Shown: positions 1 through 8,185, numbered from the stretch's first letter. The stretch: DNA of 64,000 nucleotides from Tindallia magadiensis (GCF_900113635.1 NZ_FOQA01000001.1:1-64000), one strand, 5' to 3'. Made by a program: numbers and translations. Notes: generated from the sequence alone by a model not told the origin.

Positions 1-1
1 A

Positions 2-77
2 GGGCGCATAGCTCAGCTGGGAGAGCACCTGCCTTACAAGCAGGGGGTCACAGGTTCGAGCCCTGTTGCGCCCACCA
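2..77 (+). tRNA. tRNA-Val (TAC)
   Basis: Complete cloverleaf. Acceptor GGGCGCA pairs with TGCGCCC and the encoded tail is ACCA. The anticodon loop CTTACAA lies between CCTGC and GCAGG, giving anticodon TAC. It is the first visible member of a tRNA cluster that starts at or beyond the left edge. Confidence 0.97.
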
Positions 78-81
78 TTTA

Positions 82-158
82 GGCCCGGTAGTTCAGTTGG
101 TTAGAATGCCAGCCTGTCACGCTGGAGGTCGAGGGTTCGAGTCCCTTCCGGGTCGCCA
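82..158 (+). tRNA. tRNA-Asp (GTC)
   Basis: Acceptor GGCCCGG pairs with CCGGGTC with one G-T wobble, followed by GCCA. The anticodon loop CTGTCAC sits in a CCAGC/GCTGG stem and reads GTC. Only four bases separate it from the preceding tRNA, so the two are co-transcribed. Confidence 0.97.
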
Positions 159-192
159 TTTTATTAAAAACAATTATTTACAACAAACATAT

Positions 193-275
193 GCGGGTGT
201 GGCGGAATTGGCAGACGCACTAGACTTAGGATCTAGCGGGCGACCGTGGGGGTTCAAGTCCCTCCACCCGCACCA
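193..275 (+). tRNA. tRNA-Leu (TAG)
   Basis: Class II tRNA with a long variable arm. Acceptor GCGGGTG pairs with CACCCGC, followed by ACCA. The anticodon loop CTTAGGA in a CTAGA/TCTAG stem reads TAG. Confidence 0.96.
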
Positions 276-299
276 CCATTTTTATATGTAAAACTATTT

Positions 300-374
300 G
301 CGGAAGTGGCTCAGTGGTAGAGCATCGCCTTGCCAAGGCGAGGGTCGCGAGTTCGAATCTCGTCTTCCGCTCCA
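300..374 (+). tRNA. tRNA-Gly (GCC)
   Basis: Acceptor GCGGAAG pairs with CTTCCGC, followed by TCCA. The anticodon loop TTGCCAA in a TCGCC/GGCGA stem reads GCC. A second glycine tRNA (TCC) is at 3846. Confidence 0.97.
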
Positions 375-380
375 TTTTAC

Positions 381-456
381 GACCCATTAGCTCAGTTGGC
401 AGAGCACCTGACTTTTAATCAGGGTGTCCCGCGTTCGAGTCGCGGATGGGTCACCA
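381..456 (+). tRNA. tRNA-Lys (TTT)
   Basis: Acceptor GACCCAT pairs with ATGGGTC, followed by ACCA. The anticodon loop CTTTTAA in a CCTGA/TCAGG stem reads TTT. Confidence 0.97.
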
Positions 457-462
457 TTTTAT

Positions 463-536
463 GGCGGCATAGCCAAGGGGTAAGGCAGAGGTCTGCAAAA
501 TCTCTATCCCCAGTTCAAATCTGGGTGCCGCCTCCA
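463..536 (+). tRNA. tRNA-Cys (GCA)
   Basis: Acceptor GGCGGCA pairs with TGCCGCC, followed by TCCA. The anticodon loop CTGCAAA in a GAGGT/ATCTC stem reads GCA. Confidence 0.97.
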
Positions 537-539
537 TAT

Positions 540-616
540 GCGCTCATAGCTCAGCTGGATAGAGTGTCTGACTACGAATCAGAAGGCCGGGAGTTCGAAT
601 CTCTCTGAGCGCACCA
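540..616 (+). tRNA. tRNA-Arg (ACG)
   Basis: Acceptor GCGCTCA pairs with TGAGCGC, followed by ACCA. The anticodon loop CTACGAA in a TCTGA/TCAGA stem reads ACG (inosine-modified in bacteria). It is the last tRNA of the first cluster. Confidence 0.97.
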
Positions 617-626
617 AGAATAAAAG

Positions 627-662
627 AAGTTCCGACGTTTATATACGTTCGGGACTTTTTTA
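627..662 (+). terminator. Rho-independent terminator of the tRNA cluster
   Basis: An imperfect hairpin (AAGTTCCGA-CGT against ACGTTCGGGACTT) runs into a T tract ten bases after the last tRNA. The following 617-833 interval holds no gene; only the leader of degV can be expected there. Confidence 0.85.
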
Positions 663-833
663 TGTTATAAAAGTATTTTAAGGTACTTTACTGAATCAGC
701 TATTTTCAACAGGTGTTTTTGCTTTCTTGTTGAACTATACTCTGATAGAATGAATAAGTAAAAATGGATAGTCAAAAGAAGTTCAAACAAATAGATTCCA
801 TTACTAAAAGGTCAGACGAAAGGGGTAGTAGGA

Positions 834-1667
834 ATGAAAATTATTACGGATAGTTCCAGTGATTTACCTAAAGATTTGAAAGATACTAACGACATCGTTG
901 TGATCCCACTGCGGATTGAAATAGACGGTAATGAGTATATTGATGGTATTGATTTATCACATAATGATTTCTATAAAAAAATGGAAAAAAGTAAATATTT
1001 ACCGAAAACTTCACAGCCTTCTACGGGCAATTTCTTGAATGTATACCAAAAGTTTATTGACGCTGATGAAGAAATAATTTCTATTCATATGTCTTCTAAA
1101 ATTAGTGGAACTTATGAAGGAGCGATGATTGCAGCTAAAGAAATTAGTAGCAATATCCACGTCTTTGATAGCAAGCTAGGAACCATGGGGACAGGTTTAG
1201 TGGCGGTTAAAGCAGCAGAATTAGCCCAAAAGGGGTTTAGTTGCAAAAAGATAATTAGTATCTTGGAAGAGTATTGTATTAAAGTCAATGTTGTTGGCTA
1301 TTTAGATAGCCTTAAGAATGCCGTGAAAGGTGGAAGGGTTAATTCCTCGAAAAGAATTATCACAGAACTGATGAATATTAAACCAATAACAAAAATGGTA
1401 AATGGTCAAGTAGAAATATTGCATTATGCTAGAGGCAAACAAAAAACCCATCAGTATATACTAGATATAATAAATGATTCAATTTGCCTATATGACTCCA
1501 TAAAGCTTGTAATTGTCCACTGTGACGCCCACAGAGATGCTATACATTTAAAAAATATGATAACAGAGCAAACTGGCATAGAAGATATTATGATTACTAG
1601 TATGGGGCCTATAAATAGCACACACGTTGGGATTGGTGGTATTTCTATATGTTATGCACCAATATAA
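834..1667 (+). CDS. DegV family fatty-acid-binding protein
   Basis: 277 residues, the normal length for the DegV family (homologues of FakB), which carry a fatty acid to the acyl kinase FakA or act as lipid carriers of unknown role. The N-terminal ITDSSSDLP motif, the TSQPSTG segment near residue 60 and the GYLDSLKNAVKGGR segment near residue 155 are typical lipid-pocket signatures. It starts at ATG behind AAAGGGG. It stands alone between the tRNA cluster and the SpoIID-like gene, with no fakA partner in the window, so its ligand and purpose cannot be read from context. Confidence 0.9.
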   Translation: MKIITDSSSDLPKDLKDTNDIVVIPLRIEIDGNEYIDGIDLSHNDFYKKMEKSKYLPKTSQPSTGNFLNVYQKFIDADEEIISIHMSSKISGTYEGAMIAAKEISSNIHVFDSKLGTMGTGLVAVKAAELAQKGFSCKKIISILEEYCIKVNVVGYLDSLKNAVKGGRVNSSKRIITELMNIKPITKMVNGQVEILHYARGKQKTHQYILDIINDSICLYDSIKLVIVHCDAHRDAIHLKNMITEQTGIEDIMITSMGPINSTHVGIGGISICYAPI

Positions 1668-1763
1668 TCCTTACAAATAGATAACAGATTAATAAAAACT
1701 ATTTACGATAAGGTGTTTTTTAAGTAGAATGTATTTATTCTAGTAATAAGGGGAGCAAGGATA

Positions 1764-3776
1764 ATGAAAAAAAATAAAATCATTACTTTCAAAAAAGCTT
1801 TATTGACATGCTTTTTTTTAATGTTGTTGATAACTAGCCTTGGAATGAAGGTTCATGCACAGTTGCAAGTTGGTGATAAAACAGGTGAAGTTTTATCAAC
1901 AGATATTATTGCCAGTATCAATAATAAACATATTCCATCTTTCAACTACAATGGGTACACGGCTGTTATTGTTGAAGATTTAAGATCCTATGGTTTCGAT
2001 GTGAGATGGATTCCAGCAGAAAGGATATTAAGAGTAGAGCGTGACTTTCAAGATGACATTGTAGGAAAAAAAGCATCTACAGATAGCAGTGCAACTCCTG
2101 GTATCAAGTTATATGATGTTCTTTATACGGATATTCAAACCTATATCAATGGTGAAAAAGTAGAGTCTTACAACATCGATGGACAGACAGTAATATACTT
2201 TAACGCTTTATCAGAAGTTGGAAATATAGAATGGAATCAAGATGCTAGAATGGCTTCACTTTATCTTGAGGAAACAGATGGAAAATTTGGTAAATCAGCG
2301 GAAAACAATGAAGAAACTGGTAAAGAGGAAATAGCACAAGTAAATAGTGAACATTCAACAAGAACACCTACTAATACACCTGTTACACGACAACAAACAA
2401 GAGTAGATCCTGATGCTCGTTTTTTACAACAGGGCAATTTTCATCCATCGATGATTCCTGCCAATATTAAAATAGGGCTTTATTTTGGTGAAACAGCTGT
2501 ATCATCTATTGACATTGAGTCTGATAGTGGTTTTAGAATGGGCACGTTTGAGAATGAAGATTTTATGGATGTATTGACATTAGATGAAGCAAAAAATATT
2601 ACAATTAGTCACAATTCATACTATTATGTTGGCTTAAAATCCTCGTTTTCCTCATTAAATCAGATGAACGAAGAAATGAAAAGAGTGAGAAAGTATACGG
2701 AGGAAAATTTAGTATATGCCAGAATGATAGATGGTTGGAACATTTATTTGGGTCCTTTTCATAGTAAAGCAGATTCTAAAGATGCAGTGGAAGATTTAGT
2801 TCAAATGGGTGAGGAGGATTGGAGAATCATTGAGCCATCCAATAGGTATGTAAATATTTCTGCTTCTAATCAACCGTTTATTATATATGATAAAAATGAA
2901 CCTATTTATGTTGTATCAGCAGGTCAAGACTATACGAATTCAATTATAAAAATTGGATCAAAAAAATACAGAGGAGCTGTTACAGCATTAAGAGATAATA
3001 ATAACAGATTAACCATTATTAACGTTTTACCTATGGAGAAGTATCTTTATGGTGTTGTTCCGCGAGAAGTGCCCCATAGTTGGCCAGAAGAAGCCTTGAA
3101 AGCACAAGCTGTTGCTGCTAGAGGATTTGCAGTAGCAAGCTTAAATAAATATGAAAACTTGGGATTTCATTTGTGTAGTACAGTTAATTCTCAAGTATAC
3201 GGCGGTTACGAAGCAGAACAACAGCGTACGAATCATGCTGTTGATGCAACAAGAGGCCAGGTAATAACGTATAATGGTCACTTGGCAATTCCATATTATC
3301 ATTCGACCAGTGGTGGACATACAGAAGACAGCGAAAATATATGGACCAATGCAGTACCTTATGTCAGGGGTGTTACTGACCAATATTCAAGTTCATCACC
3401 ACATACCAATTGGGAAAAAACGGTGTCTACCAAAGAAGCTCAAGATCTTTTGAGGAATCATGATATTAGGGTTGGGGAACTAGAAAATATGTATGTATCA
3501 GAAATTTCCTCAAACGGAAGAGTTCTTTCGTTTATGGTGGAAGGAAGCCTTGGGCATCGCGAACTGATAAAGCAGGAAAGCAGGAATGTATTTGGATTAA
3601 GGAGCAGCTGGTTTCAATTAGAATATGATACAAAAAATGATATCTATTACTTTGAAGGAAAAGGGTTTGGTCATGGAATAGGAATGAGCCAGTATGGGGC
3701 TAAAGGAATGGCGGAAGCAGGTTATCGATATGAGGATATTTTAAAACATTACTTTACAGGTGTAAGTATTCAATAA
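1764..3776 (+). CDS. SpoIID/LytB domain secreted protein
   Basis: 670 residues. An N-terminal hydrophobic signal segment ends near VHA (about residue 32). Next come one or two stalk-like repeats resembling the copper amine oxidase N-terminal domain (about 35-85 and 105-165), a Thr/Gln-rich linker, a SPOR-like region (about 270-350), and a C-terminal SpoIID/LytB domain (about 395-670) ending with FGHGIGMSQYGAKGMAE. SpoIID proteins are lytic transglycosylases or amidase enhancers that cut peptidoglycan. This protein is about twice the length of sporulation SpoIID, so it is more likely a vegetative wall protein than SpoIID itself. RBS is GGGGAGCAAGG. No clear terminator follows before the tRNA promoter. 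Confidence 0.88.
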   Translation: MKKNKIITFKKALLTCFFLMLLITSLGMKVHAQLQVGDKTGEVLSTDIIASINNKHIPSFNYNGYTAVIVEDLRSYGFDVRWIPAERILRVERDFQDDIVGKKASTDSSATPGIKLYDVLYTDIQTYINGEKVESYNIDGQTVIYFNALSEVGNIEWNQDARMASLYLEETDGKFGKSAENNEETGKEEIAQVNSEHSTRTPTNTPVTRQQTRVDPDARFLQQGNFHPSMIPANIKIGLYFGETAVSSIDIESDSGFRMGTFENEDFMDVLTLDEAKNITISHNSYYYVGLKSSFSSLNQMNEEMKRVRKYTEENLVYARMIDGWNIYLGPFHSKADSKDAVEDLVQMGEEDWRIIEPSNRYVNISASNQPFIIYDKNEPIYVVSAGQDYTNSIIKIGSKKYRGAVTALRDNNNRLTIINVLPMEKYLYGVVPREVPHSWPEEALKAQAVAARGFAVASLNKYENLGFHLCSTVNSQVYGGYEAEQQRTNHAVDATRGQVITYNGHLAIPYYHSTSGGHTEDSENIWTNAVPYVRGVTDQYSSSSPHTNWEKTVSTKEAQDLLRNHDIRVGELENMYVSEISSNGRVLSFMVEGSLGHRELIKQESRNVFGLRSSWFQLEYDTKNDIYYFEGKGFGHGIGMSQYGAKGMAEAGYRYEDILKHYFTGVSIQ

Positions 3777-3782
3777 TATGTG

Positions 3783-3811
3783 TTGACAAATGATAATTAA
3801 TTTGTTATTAT
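3783..3811 (+). promoter_or_regulatory. Near-consensus sigma-A promoter for the second tRNA cluster
   Basis: TTGACA at 3783-3788, a 17-base spacer and TATTAT at 3806-3811, ending 34 bases before the first tRNA of the block. Confidence 0.85.
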
Positions 3812-3845
3812 ATTTCTTGTGGTTACTACTTATCACAAGAAACAT

Positions 3846-3919
3846 GCGGGTGTAGTTCAGTGGTAGAACTTCAGCCTTCCAAGCTGATCGCGAGGGTTCG
3901 ATTCCCTTCACCCGCTCCA
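3846..3919 (+). tRNA. tRNA-Gly (TCC)
   Basis: Acceptor GCGGGTG pairs with CACCCGC, followed by TCCA. The anticodon loop CTTCCAA in a TCAGC/GCTGA stem reads TCC. Confidence 0.97.
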
Positions 3920-3923
3920 AACT

Positions 3924-4015
3924 GGAGAAGTACTCAAGTAGGCTCAAGAGGACGGTTTGCTAAACCGTTAGGTCGCTTATGCGGCGCGCGGGTTCGAATC
4001 CCGCCTTCTCCGCCA
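3924..4015 (+). tRNA. tRNA-Ser (GCT)
   Basis: Class II tRNA with a long variable arm. Acceptor GGAGAAG pairs with CTTCTCC, followed by GCCA. The anticodon loop TTGCTAA in an ACGGT/ACCGT stem reads GCT. Confidence 0.96.
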
Positions 4016-4037
4016 TATGGCTTATAATCAATTTCAT

Positions 4038-4114
4038 CCGGGTGTAGCGCAGTTTGGTAGCGCACATGGTTTGGGACCATGGGGCCGGGAGTTCGAATCT
4101 CTCCACCCGGACCA
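4038..4114 (+). tRNA. tRNA-Pro (TGG)
   Basis: Acceptor CCGGGTG pairs with CACCCGG, followed by ACCA. The anticodon loop TTTGGGA in a CATGG/CCATG stem reads TGG. Confidence 0.96.
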
Positions 4115-4119
4115 GTTTT

Positions 4120-4195
<76 letters not shown>

Positions 4196-4268
4196 CAAAA
4201 CCAGCTTTTCGCATAGATGTGCGAATAGGTGGTTATTTTTTTAGCAAAATAAAATAAGGAGTATTTTC

Positions 4269-6410
4269 ATGGTACTAAATTGGCTGGAAAAACAACATAA
4301 TATAAATCTAAACTACCAGCAAATAGAAGTGATCAATCATTTTTCAGGACCGGCGCTTGTTTTAGCGGTTGCTGGAGCAGGTAAAACTACTTGCATATGT
4401 GCAAGAACGGCTAATTTGGTAATAGAAAAGAAAGTAGAGCCATCAAGAATAGGAACACTTACTTTTTCTAAAGCATCGGCTGTAGATATGGAATACAGGT
4501 TCAGTAAATTATTTGCTCCGTTAATACCTGAGGCAAAGAAAGTTCACTTTTCGACGATTCATTCTTTTTGCTATCAAATTTTAAAGCAACATTCGATCCA
4601 AACACAATCTTCTTTTCATCTTATTGAAGGAAGATCTCAGCTCAATCATAAAAACACTTTACTTAGGAAGATTTATCATTATCATTATCATGATTTTATT
4701 AGTGAAGATACATTAGAGGAGATAGATCGTCTTATTGGATATGCCAAAAATCATTTAATGACAAAAGAAGAAATAGAGAAATTAGATACGAATATAGAAA
4801 AATTTTCATTAATCTATGATACGTATGAACAATATAAAGCCAAAAATCATTTATTAGATTTCAATGATTTATTGACGAAGGCATATCTTCTGTTGTTAAA
4901 CAATAGAAAGTATCGTGAATTTTTTAGTAGACGCTTCGATTTTTGGCAATTAGATGAATTTCAAGATGTATCTCCGGTACAATGGGAAATTATCAAATTA
5001 GTTTTGAAAAATGATAAGAATATTCTATGTGTTGGAGACGATGATCAGACAATTTATAGTTTTCGAGGTTCGTCACCTTCTATTATGCTTGGTTTTGGTG
5101 AGCACTTCAGTAAGTCTAAGAAGTATTATATAGAAGAAAATTTTCGTTGTGGATCGGAAATTATTAGGGTAAGTAAGGGCTTTATTCAGAACAACAATCA
5201 CCGATATCATAAAAATATTTTTACACGAAATGAAAAGCGAGAAGTGCCAGAAATCGTAGTCTATCGCAATGAAAAAGAGCAAGTAGAAAAAACAATTCAT
5301 TTAATATCGAATCGGCTAAAAGAGAACAAAAATTGTTCTATAGGGATATTGTACAGAAAAAACGTATCCGCTCTGCCGATTATTCATGGTTTACTAGCGT
5401 TAGAGATCCCTTTTAGAGTAAGAGATCAAGCGACAAAAGTATTTAGGCATTGGATGGTTAAAGATATATTGGATATCATTGATTATGCTTATCATCCCCA
5501 CCAGGAAGATTTACTTAAAGGAATTTATTACCGAATATACGGATATATAAAAAAAGAGCAGCTAGAGCAAGTGCTTAACACACGATCACCTAATCAGCAT
5601 ATTATCAAATCTATTTTAACAGAATTGGATATTGAAGAGTATCAGGTATTAAAATTGAATAAATTGATAAGTTCCTTAGAGGAATTAAAAACAAAGAAGG
5701 GGAGAAATATCTTAACACATATTCTGCAATCTATTGGATATGAAGAATTTCTGAAACGTAATGGCTCGATTTCTATCACTTCTTCTGATCATATAATAAG
5801 CGTACTATATCAATTAATAGAAAAAATAGAAGAACCGCTGGAGTGGCGCAATTATTTGAATGAAATAGAAGGAGAAATAAATAAGTTTAAAGCGGCTAAG
5901 GGTCACCAAAATATAACACTAAGTAGTATTCATTCAGCAAAAGGACTTGAATATGATTATGTATATATTATTGATGTAACAGAGAATATAATACCAAGTT
6001 TGAAAGCGGAAGCACAGATCAGCGAGAAAAATATTATTGATCAAATTGAAGAAGAAAGAAGGTTATTCTATGTTGCTATGACAAGAGCAAGAAATAAAGT
6101 GACAATGTCAACTTCTTCTAAAATAAGCAACAAAGAGCAAAAGGAATCGTTTTTTCTTGATGAGATAAAGTGTCAGCTGCCATACGCTAAATCCCTGCTA
6201 AAAACAATTAAAAAGCATTATGATGATGCAATGACAGAGCGAGAGATATCGCTGGATATTGGTTCAGTTGTTTTTCACCATAAGTTTGGGGAAGGGGTCG
6301 TGATACATAAAAAAAGTGATTTTGTAGTGGTGAAATTTGGAAGAGAAGAAAAAAAGATTTCCATAGAATATGCTGGAAAAGTGTTAAGGAAAGAGAAAAG
6401 AGAAAGGTAA
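4269..6410 (+). CDS. UvrD/PcrA-type superfamily 1 DNA helicase
   Basis: 713 residues, an ATP-dependent 3'-5' DNA helicase of the UvrD/Rep/PcrA group. Motifs appear in order: Walker A AVAGAGKTT near residue 37, LDEFQDVSPVQW (motif II), GDDDQTIYSFRGS (III), ENFRCGSEI (IV), SIHSAKGLEYDYVYI (V) and EERRLFYVAMTRA (VI). The C-terminus has a short HHKFGEGVV segment like the PcrA C-terminal tudor-like domain. Start is ATG behind AAGGAG. It follows the tRNA block with no visible terminator between. It is slightly shorter than typical PcrA, so it may be a UvrD paralogue rather than the housekeeping PcrA. Confidence 0.92.
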   Translation: MVLNWLEKQHNINLNYQQIEVINHFSGPALVLAVAGAGKTTCICARTANLVIEKKVEPSRIGTLTFSKASAVDMEYRFSKLFAPLIPEAKKVHFSTIHSFCYQILKQHSIQTQSSFHLIEGRSQLNHKNTLLRKIYHYHYHDFISEDTLEEIDRLIGYAKNHLMTKEEIEKLDTNIEKFSLIYDTYEQYKAKNHLLDFNDLLTKAYLLLLNNRKYREFFSRRFDFWQLDEFQDVSPVQWEIIKLVLKNDKNILCVGDDDQTIYSFRGSSPSIMLGFGEHFSKSKKYYIEENFRCGSEIIRVSKGFIQNNNHRYHKNIFTRNEKREVPEIVVYRNEKEQVEKTIHLISNRLKENKNCSIGILYRKNVSALPIIHGLLALEIPFRVRDQATKVFRHWMVKDILDIIDYAYHPHQEDLLKGIYYRIYGYIKKEQLEQVLNTRSPNQHIIKSILTELDIEEYQVLKLNKLISSLEELKTKKGRNILTHILQSIGYEEFLKRNGSISITSSDHIISVLYQLIEKIEEPLEWRNYLNEIEGEINKFKAAKGHQNITLSSIHSAKGLEYDYVYIIDVTENIIPSLKAEAQISEKNIIDQIEEERRLFYVAMTRARNKVTMSTSSKISNKEQKESFFLDEIKCQLPYAKSLLKTIKKHYDDAMTEREISLDIGSVVFHHKFGEGVVIHKKSDFVVVKFGREEKKISIEYAGKVLRKEKRER

Positions 6411-6419
6411 AGCAATTTT

Positions 6420-6454
6420 AAAAGCCCGAATTGCTATTTGCATTTCGGGCTTTT
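6420..6454. terminator. Bidirectional terminator between the helicase gene and dps
   Basis: AAAAGCCCGAA pairs with TTCGGGCTTTT, with A and T tracts on the two flanks, so it can end both convergent transcripts. Confidence 0.92.
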
Positions 6455-6474
6455 AAGGATAGGTTAATATAGGC

Positions 6475-6912
6475 TTATTTTGTTAGCATTGCTTTGATGA
6501 ACCATAAGTTTTTACTGTAACCAGCAACATGGTCTTCAAATTCAGCTACGACTTCAAAGTCACCATTTTCATCAGCTTCATTTCTAATGTCAGTTGCAAG
6601 AGCTTTCATTTTTTCTAAGTCTTTTTGAACAATTTCAAGAGCTTCATCTCGGTTAAACTTATCTTTGTCTAGCTCAGTTATAGAAGCATGCTTAAGGTAA
6701 TCAGACATTTTAGCTAACGGGCTGATATCACGCATTTTCATTAACTCAGCAACGGCGTCAAATTTTTCGAACATATCATCATACACTGACTCAGTATACT
6801 CATGAATCTGAACAAACTGTGGTCCAACCACGTTCCAGTGTACATTGTGCAGTTTGATGTTTAGAACTGCCAGGTTTGATAAATACTCATTCATTTTTGT
6901 GTAGTCTTTCAT
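6475..6912 (-). CDS. dps: Dps-family ferritin-like DNA/iron protection protein
   Basis: 145 residues. Dps proteins form 12-subunit shells that oxidise ferrous iron, usually with hydrogen peroxide, and store it, protecting DNA. The N-terminal ferroxidase signature is present: LHNVHWNVVGPQF with His22 and His25, then His37, Asp45/Asp46, Asp52 and Glu56. The start is ATG with a strong AGGAGG. A promoter with an extended -10 lies upstream, and a near-perfect Fur/PerR-type box is just beyond its -35, so control by iron or peroxide is likely. It is transcribed alone and ends at a shared terminator. Confidence 0.93.
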   Translation of the reverse strand: MKDYTKMNEYLSNLAVLNIKLHNVHWNVVGPQFVQIHEYTESVYDDMFEKFDAVAELMKMRDISPLAKMSDYLKHASITELDKDKFNRDEALEIVQKDLEKMKALATDIRNEADENGDFEVVAEFEDHVAGYSKNLWFIKAMLTK

Positions 6913-6959
6913 GATGTTCCTCCTTTAGGTAATTGTAATGCTCTTTTGCAACTATTTAT

Positions 6960-6988
6960 ATTATACCACAAAGAAAGGAATATAAACA
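6960..6988 (-). promoter_or_regulatory. Predicted dps promoter
   Basis: On the minus strand: TGTTTA, a 17-base spacer and TATAAT, with a TG one base upstream of the -10 (extended -10, TGGTATAAT). The -10 occupies 6960-6965 on the plus-strand numbering. Confidence 0.65.
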
Positions 6989-6993
6989 CTAAT

Positions 6994-7008
6994 TGATAAT
7001 AATTATTA
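6994..7008. promoter_or_regulatory. Fur/PerR-type operator
   Basis: TGATAATAATTATTA matches the 7-1-7 Fur box (TGATAAT-N-ATTATCA) at 14 of 15 positions and the PerR box at 12 of the 14 fixed positions. It lies 82 bases upstream of dps, next to its -35, and 88 bases upstream of the divergent gene at 7096. Confidence 0.72.
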
Positions 7009-7036
7009 AAGTTGTTTTCGTGTCAAACGGCTTATC

Positions 7037-7045
7037 TGATATAAT
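7037..7045 (+). promoter_or_regulatory. Extended -10 promoter element upstream of the YczE-like gene
   Basis: TGATATAAT, an extended -10 with a poor -35 region, 50 bases upstream of the TTG start at 7096. Confidence 0.55.
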
Positions 7046-7095
7046 AGTTTTGTGCAAAATGTAATTGTATTTTCATATAGAAAGGGGAGTTAGTA

Positions 7096-7749
7096 TTGGA
7101 GTGGTCTGCAATGATTAAAAGAGTCATGATATATATCGCAGGTATGTTTTTGTTAGCAATGGGAGTAGCTTTTTCTATTAAATCTGGATTAGGTGTTTCG
7201 CCTGTATCATCTTTTCCTTATGCCTTGAGTATTGTTTTAGATAAAGACGTAGGACTAATGTCGGCACTAGTGTTTATGTTTTATGTAATGGTTCAAATAG
7301 CTCTATTAAGAAAAGAATTTCATCTTAAAAATTTATTGCAAGTAGGTGTTGCAAGTATGTTTGGTATTTTTGTTTCTTTTTCAAATACCTTGCTGGTAGA
7401 GATATATCCTGATACCTATCTGTCAAGAATTTACTTACTTTTAATTAGTTTAGTACTGATTGCAATAGGTATCATATTTTATCTTACGGCAAACCTTGTT
7501 CCACAGCCACCTGAAGGGATGGTTTTATCAATACAAAAAAAAACAGGAATACCATTTTCTAAAGTGAAAGTTATTTTTGATTGTAGCAGTGTCTTTATTG
7601 CAGCATCCCTGCTTCTGATGGTTACAGGAAAAATAGAGGGTTTACGAGAAGGAACGTTAATTGCTGCCTTAGGCGTTGGGAAATTAATAGGAATCCTTTC
7701 AAAAAGGCTTAGACCTGTATTGATTTCTTTTATAGAAAAAACATATTGA
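7096..7749 (+). CDS. YczE/YitT-like integral membrane protein
   Basis: 217 residues with about five hydrophobic segments and the motif KSGLGVSPVSSFPYALS in the first third, typical of the YczE/YyaS family of bacterial membrane proteins of unknown biochemical role. The TTG start is chosen because AAAGGGGAG lies six bases before it; an ATG 15 bases further in is the alternative. An extended -10 element TGATATAAT at 7037-7045 probably drives it. It is divergent from dps and shares the intergenic operator region, so it may also respond to iron or peroxide, though that is inference only. Confidence 0.75.
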   Translation: MEWSAMIKRVMIYIAGMFLLAMGVAFSIKSGLGVSPVSSFPYALSIVLDKDVGLMSALVFMFYVMVQIALLRKEFHLKNLLQVGVASMFGIFVSFSNTLLVEIYPDTYLSRIYLLLISLVLIAIGIIFYLTANLVPQPPEGMVLSIQKKTGIPFSKVKVIFDCSSVFIAASLLLMVTGKIEGLREGTLIAALGVGKLIGILSKRLRPVLISFIEKTY

Positions 7750-7831
7750 TTTTTAAAATTCTTTTGTAAGATAGTATTATCGTTTTAATGAAAGGGTATA
7801 TAATATTTCAATATCATGCGGAAGGATGAAG

Positions 7832-8173
7832 ATGACGATGATTATTGAGCTAACTGATTCACTAGTGCAGAGCATGAAAAAAAGAAAGAAAAACTCAATT
7901 ACCATTGAGGATCAAACTAGAAAGTATTGTTGAGCAGCGCCCTATATCCCTTTGGTAAAAGGTGAAAAACCGAAAAGAGAAAAGGAATATCAGAAACTGA
8001 TCATTAAAGGTATAGAGATATACGTCCATAAACAATTGAAATATAGTAGCAAAGTGCTAAAAATAGAAATTAAAAAGTTTTTTGGTTTTCATGTTATTTA
8101 TGCCTATGATCCTGAAACTATTTGTCTATGTGGTGGGTATTATAAAGAAGAGCATAAAAAACTAAAGATATGA
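7832..8173 (+). CDS. CC/Se-motif family selenoprotein (in-frame UGA = Sec34)
   Basis: Reading from ATG 7832 gives 33 codons ending in Tyr-Cys, then TGA at 7931-7933, then 79 codons in the same frame to a TGA at 8171: 113 residues with a Cys33-Sec34 pair. Without readthrough only a 33-residue stub and an ORF from 7952 with no ribosome site would exist. The CU pair followed by Ala-Ala-Pro fits a small clostridial family annotated as CC/Se-motif (seleno)proteins, in which Cys replaces Sec in some members. A SECIS-like hairpin follows the UGA, and the whole Sec machinery lies at 51497-56055. AAGG six bases before the ATG is the ribosome site. A redox role is inferred from the CU pair; the true function is unknown. 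Confidence 0.88.
7931..7962 (+). promoter_or_regulatory. Bacterial SECIS element of the CU-motif selenoprotein
   Basis: CCTTT (7949-7953) pairs with AAAGG (7958-7962) around the loop GGTA. The loop G lies 23 bases after the first base of the UGA, inside the distance range known for SelB-binding bacterial SECIS hairpins. Confidence 0.75.
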
Positions 8174-8185
8174 CGGAGGGTTAAG

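Noticed and set aside
97-608. Open reading frames crossing the first tRNA cluster
   Set aside because: They run through several complete tRNA cloverleaves and have no ribosome sites; the sequence is explained by tRNA genes.
617-833. Possible small RNA or ORF between the tRNA cluster and degV
   Set aside because: Apart from the tRNA terminator I see no stable structure, start codon with a ribosome site, or good promoter; no gene is claimed.
7952-8173. A separate 73-residue gene starting at 7952
   Set aside because: No ribosome site is present, and the region is the in-frame continuation of the selenoprotein past UGA 7931.
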